From contig CACZSE010000141.1 of the NCBI GenBank assembly GCA_902783735.1, forward strand, positions 1 through 7,694: DNA of 7,694 nucleotides, read 5' to 3'. The notes beneath the pieces are model-generated. The model was not told where the DNA came from, searched no databases, and saw only the letters and a list, made by a program, of their open reading frames with translations. Position 1 is the first letter of the stretch. The number at the start of each line of letters is the position of its first letter. Below are positions 1 through 5,399 of this stretch, piece after piece. Source of the DNA: an uncultured Lachnospiraceae bacterium. GTDB lineage: Bacteria > Bacillota > Clostridia > Lachnospirales > Lachnospiraceae. A program made the translations under genes and the position numbers.

Positions 1-331
1 AAAACCGGGAGAGACCATAAAGATCCCGACCGGAATAAGAGCGAAGATGGACGGAGAGTGGGTTTTGTGCCTGTTCCCCAGAAGCGGTCTCGGATTCAAA
101 TACAGACTTCAGCTCAATAATACCGTAGGTATAATTGACAGCGATTATTTCTATTCGGACAATGAAGGCCATATTTTTGCGAAGATAACAAATGATTCAA
201 ATGAAGACAAAGTCCTTAATGTTGACAGGGGCGTAGGCTTCATGCAAGGAATATTTATGGAGTTTGGAACTACTATCGATGATGACGTTACGACCGAACG
301 AAACGGCGGTTTCGGAAGTACCGGTGTTTGA
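1..331 (+). CDS. dut: dUTP diphosphatase (dUTPase), C-terminal part; 5' end outside the window
   Basis: Trimeric dUTPase hydrolyses dUTP to dUMP and pyrophosphate in the cytoplasm, keeping uracil out of DNA and supplying dUMP for thymidylate synthesis. The frame is open from base 2, so the first in-window ATG (47) is internal; 109 residues are visible. Conserved motifs seen: motif 2 PRSGLG (77-94), motif 3 GIIDSDY (128-148), which carries the expected catalytic-site Asp/Tyr, a motif 4 equivalent GVGFMQ, and the C-terminal arginine/glycine motif RNGGFGSTG (299-325) that closes over the substrate. Motif 1 must lie upstream. After IDSDY there is a short insertion (YFYSDNEGH) instead of the compact DYxG turn of the E. 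coli enzyme; I recall this form from Firmicutes and phage dUTPases. All visible motifs are intact, so the enzyme looks functional. The gene ends with tandem stops TGA TAA and is followed, 103 bases on, by the large LRR gene on the same strand. Confidence 0.93.
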   Translation, partial: KPGETIKIPTGIRAKMDGEWVLCLFPRSGLGFKYRLQLNNTVGIIDSDYFYSDNEGHIFAKITNDSNEDKVLNVDRGVGFMQGIFMEFGTTIDDDVTTERNGGFGSTGV

Positions 332-417
332 TAATGTTCTTAAATACTGAAAAATCTATAAATTTTTACCGTTTTTATACCGATAATACAAACAGAGTAT
401 GTGCATTCACATAAAAC

Positions 418-422
418 GGAGA
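418..422 (+). promoter_or_regulatory. Shine-Dalgarno GGAGA that decides the start of the large LRR gene
   Basis: GGAGA lies 12 bases before the ATG at 435. The earlier in-frame ATG at 399 has only a poor CAGAG-like element before it, and starting there would add 12 residues ahead of the signal peptide. The 435 start gives a protein beginning MKKTTG. A third in-frame ATG at 471 has an AAGAAGG run directly abutting it, too close for a normal ribosome site. The spacing of 12 is on the long side, so the start is likely but not certain. Confidence 0.55.
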
Positions 423-434
423 CATTTGAGCATT

Positions 435-3400
435 ATGAAAAAAACTACCGGAAGTTCTACCAAAAGAAGGATGAAGAAGTCCGTCAGAAAGACTATAGGC
501 GGACTGTTTATGGCGTCTGCGATCATGGTTGCGGCAATACCGTTTCCCGATGCATACGCTTATGATCCGGCAACGGCCGCAATACCCGATTACGGTGTTA
601 CGACCGATGATTACAAATATACATACAACGACCTGGATTTCGATTCAAACACGGATTTCGTTGAGAAAGCGAACAGCGGACAGGGAAGCATTTGCAGAGC
701 GCTTATCATGTCAAAGACTTCTGCCGGAAGCTGGCAGATGGACTGGCAGTATGAATACTGGCTTGCTTCCAAAGGCGCAAACGGCTACATAACCGCCTAC
801 AATGCGCAGTATTCCGTTGAGGATATCAAGTTAGACAGCCGTGTTTATTCGGATCATATATATTTAAAGCAGGCCGATGTTGAGAAATTCTACAATTCTA
901 CCGATCAGTTTGTAAATGTGGATCTTCACTACGGTGACAATTCAGCCGAACCCAAACAGGTCAGAGGCTTGAAGTTTTTGTATACCATCAGTGACGAATA
1001 CGATCCCACAAGAGAAGCCGATATCTGGCTTGCCAACAATTTCCCCAATGAACTGGCCAAATACAGATCTGATTACCAGCTGTATGTCAATAATATCGAT
1101 CCCGATACAGGGCTACCCAGTCCCGAATATCCAAAGCCCGATCCTCTTTCAAAATCTGTAGGTGACAAATATACTACCGATCCTGAAAGGGTTCAGTTTT
1201 TGTGTGAAAGTGTTTTCGGCGACGGTACTCCGACAACCGAGCTTATTACCGTAGATAAACGTGAATATGCGGGCTCGGAACCCATAGCATGGGAAAAGGT
1301 TCTGGTTCCCAATATTGGTTTCAGACCAAATATAGGTACCATTTCCATCGGCGGTCACAGTTATTATGTAGATACCAATTTCTATCTTTGCGATACATTT
1401 GCAACAGTAGTCGGAGTAGGCTCCAATGCTTTCAAGGGTGTTACAAACGTTAAGACCCTGGAGATGGCAAAAGAGATCTCGTTTATCGGTGACGGGGCAT
1501 TTGAGGAAAGCTTCCTTGCTTCGGTCGCACTATCGAGCGATTCAAAGATAGGTAACAGAGCTTTCTACAACTGTACCAAGCTTTCGACGGTAGATATCCC
1601 CGAAGGTATCAGAAGGATAGGTGCTGAAGCATTTTACGGCTGTCCCATAAGAGACCTTACCGTACCCGATTCATGTACTTATATCGGACCGGGTGCATTT
1701 GCGAGAAGCGGAAATCTTTCAAATCTCGTATTTGCAAGTCAGGGCTCGACCACACCCAAGACCATCGGAAAATATGCATTTTACGATGATGTCGCAATAA
1801 ATAATATCGAATTCGGAGCCTCTTACATTACCGAGATCGGAGAGGCTGCTTTTGCTGTAAAAAATCGTGAGACCGGCAACATGACGGAGTTTACCTTTCC
1901 CTCATATATTGGCAAGGACGGTCTTGATTGTAATATAGGTGATTATTGCCTTGCGGGAAGAGAGAATCTTGATTACGTTACCATTCCCGACAATCTGGAC
2001 GGCAATTTGAAAGATACCATCTTTTTCCAGTGTACCGGACTTGAGTGTGTTACATTCGGTGAGTCATGCTATAACATGACTTACAATAGCTCTGAAGACG
2101 GAAAAGACAATAAATTCAATACCATGTTCTATACCGTGGCAAATAAGAACTTCTATGTAAGAGGTCCGAAGTTAAATGCCGCAGGCAAGGCTGCATCGCC
2201 CAGAGTATCGACATGGTCTGCTCTTTATGATTATGCGGCAACAGGCAATGAGGGAAGACACGTTCCTTATGTATACAATGAAGACGGCAAGGATTATTAT
2301 GAGGTTTCCGACGGCAATTACCTTATGGTCATTGAAAAGGATACCGGTGAGCTCATGTCCTGCACATTCCCTTCCGATAAGACGCCTACCGACATAGAAA
2401 CCTTTACCATTCCTGCCGTTGTAGGTCTTACAACGGTTACAGGCATAAAGGAAGGCTGCTTTGTGGGTGATACGGTAAATGTCGGAGTTTTGGACTATAT
2501 CGTTAATCTGGTAATAGAAGACGGATCAAACATAAAGAATCTCGATAACGGAGCATTCACAGGTGCCGATAAGTTAGAGACGGCATATATCGGTGACAGC
2601 ATCCAGAGCATCGGCAATAAAGCCTTTGAAAACTGTCCAAAGCTTGAAGAGGTTACCATAGCAAAGAATATCCAGAGCATAGGAGAGGACGCATTCCAGA
2701 ATTGTCCAAGACTTGAGGATATCTATTTTGATACGCCGAACGATTTTGCAACCTTCCCGAAGGAAAACATCGGCGGAAATGCTTTCAACACAGGTGGCAC
2801 GAGACTCATCATGCATGGTGAGATCGCAAACGGATATGCTCCTTTTGAGTGGGCGACCAATCCCGAGAATTATGCAAATAAGTCTCAGAGTATAAGAACT
2901 CTTTACAAGACTCCGGCTCCGACCGCTCTTTCCGTTATACTGGACAATCAGAATAACCTTGCGACACTTGTGGATTATCCTCATTATGAGTATCTTGACA
3001 GGGTTGCATATGATGAGAACAAGGGTAAGCTTGTTGAACTTTCCAAAGCTCCCGAAAGCATGGATCCTTACTATGGCAAGACCGTACTTGATAAGATAAA
3101 GAGCGGGGAATCCTTAAACTTCTGGGAAGAATCGATGCTTCAGAACTGTTCGAGCGTTGTCATTCCCGAAGGCGTTGATTCGATAGACGTTAAGGGCTTC
3201 TTCAATGATTCGAGCGCAAATCCGAATAAGATCAACTCTTACTCGAATAAAGCAAGTGTAAATGCATATTTCAATAAAGGTATGACACCTTACAACACCT
3301 ATGCTTCCGAAGGGTTGTTTAACGGCTATTTCGGAAATGAGACAGGTGTGGACGGCCCTCGTGAATATGAGAAGAACAATTCTCTTGAAAAGGTAGACAA

Positions 3401-5303
3401 AGGAAATGACAGACTTACAAGCGTCATCATGAATGATGTGGTATACCTTCCCGATAAAGCCTTCGAAAGCTGCGAGAACCTTACTATGGTCTATCTTGGC
3501 GATGATATGAAGGATGTCGGTGAAAGACCTTTTGCAGGATGTACAAAGATCACTTCCGTAGGCTGCGGCAACGGAAACTTTGAATGTAACAACGGTATCC
3601 TCTATGAGAATAATTCGGCAGGAAAGAAGATCATTCAGGGACTTGAGACAAGAGGAAATCTTGTCGGCAGTGCTACGGTAAGCTTAAGCAACGATCCCGA
3701 TCTTGCAGCTGTAAGCGAGATCGCAAAGGGCGCATTTACCGATTGTACATATGTACGTTCGGCTGATTTTACCGGCGTTGGTGAACTGGATCTTATACCG
3801 GAATCATGCTTCGAGGGATGCTATAACATGACCGAGGTTGACGTTCCGATAAATGTATCCGAGATAGGTAAGGAAGCATTTGCGACCGGCGGCGATTATA
3901 TCAAAGTAACCGTAAGAAACAAGAACCTTTATCTGGGAGATGACAGTAACGGACCTACCGGCGATAAGGTTAAAACGGCTTACTATGTTACTCATAAGGA
4001 TGCACCATCAAGAAAGATCGCAAAACGTCAGGGATATATCGTAGACCAGACTTTGGATGATGTATGGACGGTTAAATTCTACGATGAAGAAGGTAAGGTA
4101 TTGATCTTTACCGAATATGTTGAAGACGGAAAGAATGCTGAAGGTCCCGACGAATCGCTCATTCCCGTTATACCCGGAAAGAAATTCGTAGGATGGAATC
4201 AGTCACTTAAGAATATTACTTCGGACTGCTTCAGACTTGCGGTTTATGAGGACGAAGGTTCGGCTACACCTACTCCCAATCCTTCGGGAACTCCCACAGC
4301 CACTCCGACTAAGTCACCCGGAGGAACAACACCGGGAGGAACAACACCCGGAGGTACGACACCGGGAGGTACAACGCCCAAGGCTTCTCCTTCGGCAACA
4401 ACATCTCCGTCGGCATCAAAGAAGTATTCTCTTCAGGTTGTATACGGTTCGGGTTCGGGCGACTATGCTGAGGGTACTACTGTCATTATAGAAGCTATAG
4501 ATGCACCGCCCGGAAAAGAATTTGATAAATGGGTAGTAAGCGGCAATTCAACACCTACCATTTACAGTACGACATCTAAGGCTACAACCCTTAAGATGCC
4601 TGCAGGTGACTGTATCGTGACCGCTACATATAAGGATGCTACCGGAGGATCCGACAGAGTAAGTACCATTGTTACGAGCAGGACCGGTGGCGGAACAAGT
4701 GTAGATTCCGTACCCGGAAGAAAGACCGGAACAGTGGTGGATATTGTAAGACCCGGAGTATCAAATGTTGATAAGGCCTATGCTTCCGTAAGCGGTTCTA
4801 CAGATAACTTTATAGTTCGCATAACCGAGAGCACCGATGCGTCCAACCAGGTAGCAACAGCACTTGCTCAGAAATTCGGAGACATGAGCGCTATCCGCTA
4901 CTTCGCAATGGAGATATCTCTCTATGATGCGACAGGGACCACAAAGATCTCTGACGCTACGGGACTTTCCGTAAATATAACAATGCCCATACCCGATGCA
5001 CTTTTACAGTATGCCGGCAACAACCGTGTGGGCGCTGTCAACGGACTTGACCTTACGGAACTGCCATGCAAGTTTGTTACTGTAGACGGAATACCATGTA
5101 TTTCATTTACCGCGACGCAGTTCTCAATACCTTATACGATATATGCCGATACAAGCAACCTTACCTTCGGAACCATTGACAATACTCCGAAGACCGGCGA
5201 CGGGATCCATCCGAAGTGGTTCGTATCCATCGCGCTCTTCAGTATGTCATTAATCCTTTTCCTGAAGAAGGACAGGGTACAAAAGGCTCCGAAGACTGCC
5301 TGA
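435..5303 (+). CDS. Large wall-anchored BspA-type leucine-rich-repeat (LRR_5) surface protein with InlB-type repeats
   Basis: Predicted 1622-residue secreted protein, numbered from the ATG at 435. Residues 1-42 are a signal peptide with a long basic n-region, core IGGLFMASAIMVAAIP and likely cleavage after AYA (42). Residues about 43-320 match no family I recognise. LRR_5 units (IGxxAFxxCxxLxxVxIPxx) occur at about 326-480, 500-546, 669-765, 995-1059 and 1093-1165, separated by non-LRR inserts; NNGILYENN near 1050 resembles the GVLY element common between BspA repeats. An InlB B-type repeat (about 1208-1270, ending GKKFVGWNQSLKNIT) is followed by a Thr/Pro/Gly linker (1276-1328), a second InlB-like repeat (about 1329-1402) and a beta-rich module (about 1405-1580). 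The tail is TPKTG (1584-1588), a hydrophobic segment WFVSIALFSMSLILFL (1595-1610), then KKDR, which is a sortase sorting signal of the (S/N/P/T)PxTG kind. BspA-type LRR proteins are known for adhesion to host or matrix ligands; the ligand here is unknown. Tandem stops TGA TAG end the gene. A related LRR gene follows after 96 bases. Confidence 0.93.
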   Translation: MKKTTGSSTKRRMKKSVRKTIGGLFMASAIMVAAIPFPDAYAYDPATAAIPDYGVTTDDYKYTYNDLDFDSNTDFVEKANSGQGSICRALIMSKTSAGSWQMDWQYEYWLASKGANGYITAYNAQYSVEDIKLDSRVYSDHIYLKQADVEKFYNSTDQFVNVDLHYGDNSAEPKQVRGLKFLYTISDEYDPTREADIWLANNFPNELAKYRSDYQLYVNNIDPDTGLPSPEYPKPDPLSKSVGDKYTTDPERVQFLCESVFGDGTPTTELITVDKREYAGSEPIAWEKVLVPNIGFRPNIGTISIGGHSYYVDTNFYLCDTFATVVGVGSNAFKGVTNVKTLEMAKEISFIGDGAFEESFLASVALSSDSKIGNRAFYNCTKLSTVDIPEGIRRIGAEAFYGCPIRDLTVPDSCTYIGPGAFARSGNLSNLVFASQGSTTPKTIGKYAFYDDVAINNIEFGASYITEIGEAAFAVKNRETGNMTEFTFPSYIGKDGLDCNIGDYCLAGRENLDYVTIPDNLDGNLKDTIFFQCTGLECVTFGESCYNMTYNSSEDGKDNKFNTMFYTVANKNFYVRGPKLNAAGKAASPRVSTWSALYDYAATGNEGRHVPYVYNEDGKDYYEVSDGNYLMVIEKDTGELMSCTFPSDKTPTDIETFTIPAVVGLTTVTGIKEGCFVGDTVNVGVLDYIVNLVIEDGSNIKNLDNGAFTGADKLETAYIGDSIQSIGNKAFENCPKLEEVTIAKNIQSIGEDAFQNCPRLEDIYFDTPNDFATFPKENIGGNAFNTGGTRLIMHGEIANGYAPFEWATNPENYANKSQSIRTLYKTPAPTALSVILDNQNNLATLVDYPHYEYLDRVAYDENKGKLVELSKAPESMDPYYGKTVLDKIKSGESLNFWEESMLQNCSSVVIPEGVDSIDVKGFFNDSSANPNKINSYSNKASVNAYFNKGMTPYNTYASEGLFNGYFGNETGVDGPREYEKNNSLEKVDKGNDRLTSVIMNDVVYLPDKAFESCENLTMVYLGDDMKDVGERPFAGCTKITSVGCGNGNFECNNGILYENNSAGKKIIQGLETRGNLVGSATVSLSNDPDLAAVSEIAKGAFTDCTYVRSADFTGVGELDLIPESCFEGCYNMTEVDVPINVSEIGKEAFATGGDYIKVTVRNKNLYLGDDSNGPTGDKVKTAYYVTHKDAPSRKIAKRQGYIVDQTLDDVWTVKFYDEEGKVLIFTEYVEDGKNAEGPDESLIPVIPGKKFVGWNQSLKNITSDCFRLAVYEDEGSATPTPNPSGTPTATPTKSPGGTTPGGTTPGGTTPGGTTPKASPSATTSPSASKKYSLQVVYGSGSGDYAEGTTVIIEAIDAPPGKEFDKWVVSGNSTPTIYSTTSKATTLKMPAGDCIVTATYKDATGGSDRVSTIVTSRTGGGTSVDSVPGRKTGTVVDIVRPGVSNVDKAYASVSGSTDNFIVRITESTDASNQVATALAQKFGDMSAIRYFAMEISLYDATGTTKISDATGLSVNITMPIPDALLQYAGNNRVGAVNGLDLTELPCKFVTVDGIPCISFTATQFSIPYTIYADTSNLTFGTIDNTPKTGDGIHPKWFVSIALFSMSLILFLKKDRVQKAPKTA
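2601..2738 (+). repeat. Two adjacent 69-base LRR units inside the large surface-protein gene
   Basis: The block at 2601-2669 is repeated in frame at 2670-2738 with a period of 69 bases (23 codons). Matching stretches at exactly that offset include ATCCAGAGCAT (2601 and 2670), TGTCCAA (2634 and 2703) and CTTGA (2643 and 2712). The protein units both begin IQSIG and carry AFxNCPxLE. This pair is the best-preserved nucleotide repeat I found among the LRR units; the others have diverged to protein-level similarity only. It gives the repeat length of the domain and suggests a relatively recent unit duplication. Confidence 0.7.
4320..4379 (+). repeat. 15-base tandem repeat, four copies, encoding (GGTTP)4 linker
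   Basis: Four consecutive 15-base units each encode Gly-Gly-Thr-Thr-Pro (residues 1296-1315 from the 435 start). The copies differ only at third codon positions (GGA/GGT, ACA/ACG, CCG/CCC). The repeat sits within a longer Thr/Pro/Ser-rich stretch, between two InlB-type repeats, and probably forms an extended flexible spacer; Thr/Ser-rich linkers of this sort may be O-glycosylated. Copy number could vary by slippage or recombination, changing linker length without breaking frame. Confidence 0.85.
5184..5282 (+). other. C-terminal cell-wall sorting signal (TPKTG, hydrophobic segment, basic tail)
   Basis: TPKTGD at residues 1584-1589 is followed five residues later by sixteen mostly hydrophobic residues and then KKDR, the three-part layout of a sortase substrate. 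The motif departs from canonical LPxTG: Thr replaces Leu in the first position. Clostridial class B-type sortases, such as C. difficile SrtB, are known to accept (S/N/P)PxTG motifs. I infer covalent attachment to peptidoglycan; if no such sortase is encoded, the segment would act as a plain membrane anchor. Confidence 0.75.
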
Positions 5304-5342
5304 TAGTATATTTACGCTAAGTAGATATTTCTCGACTCAGAC

Positions 5343-5375
5343 TCTGCTCGCGCACGGATGGGGTGCCCTAGCAGA
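5343..5375 (+). promoter_or_regulatory. GC-rich stem-loop in the spacer between the two LRR genes; function unknown
   Basis: TCTGCT (5343-5348) pairs with AGCAGA (5370-5375), and GCAC (5352-5355) pairs with GTGC (5363-5366). G5350-C5368 pairs between them, flanked by two mismatches, so 11 of 13 positions pair around the seven-base loop GGATGGG. The surrounding spacer is AT-rich, so this GC-rich patch stands out. No T-run follows (the next bases are ACTATAATTCCC), so it does not look like an intrinsic terminator. It could be an mRNA processing or stabilising element, a protein-binding leader hairpin, or part of a larger structured RNA; I match it to no riboswitch class I know. Confidence 0.45.
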
Positions 5376-5388
5376 ACTATAATTCCCG

Positions 5389-5394
5389 AAAGGA
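5389..5394 (+). promoter_or_regulatory. Shine-Dalgarno AAAGGA of the second LRR gene, within a possible weak hairpin
   Basis: AAAGGA ends five bases before the ATG at 5400, a normal spacing that supports this start. The site may be partly folded: TAATT (5380-5384) can pair with AATTA (5396-5400), and CC (5386-5387) with GG (5392-5393) around a GAAA tetraloop. The fold involves the Shine-Dalgarno and the A of the start codon. The stem is mostly A-U and may have little effect. Confidence 0.65.
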
Positions 5395-5399
5395 TAATT

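Noticed and set aside
350..390. AT-rich stretch with TATAAA (357-362) and GATAAT (382-387) as a promoter, and AAAAAT/ATTTTT (350-367) as a terminator
   Set aside because: No -35 hexamer sits at 16-18 bases from either -10-like box (TTGATA at 328-333 is too far), and the inverted repeat has only A-T pairs. Such boxes are expected by chance in this composition.
399..434. Upstream ATG at 399 as the start of the large LRR gene
   Set aside because: No good Shine-Dalgarno lies before it, and it adds 12 residues ahead of an already long n-region. GGAGA at 418-422 fits the ATG at 435 better.
2574..2984. 136-codon open frame on the minus strand within the large LRR gene
   Set aside because: It lies fully opposite a strongly supported coding frame, has no recognisable domain and is a shadow of the LRR codon pattern.
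5343..5375. Intrinsic terminator after the large LRR gene
   Set aside because: A stem is present but no T-run follows, so it is reported as a structure of unknown role instead.
5378..5383. TATAAT as the -10 box of a promoter for the second LRR gene
   Set aside because: There is no -35-like hexamer at the right distance (CGGATG at 5355-5360), and transcription would begin inside the ribosome binding site.
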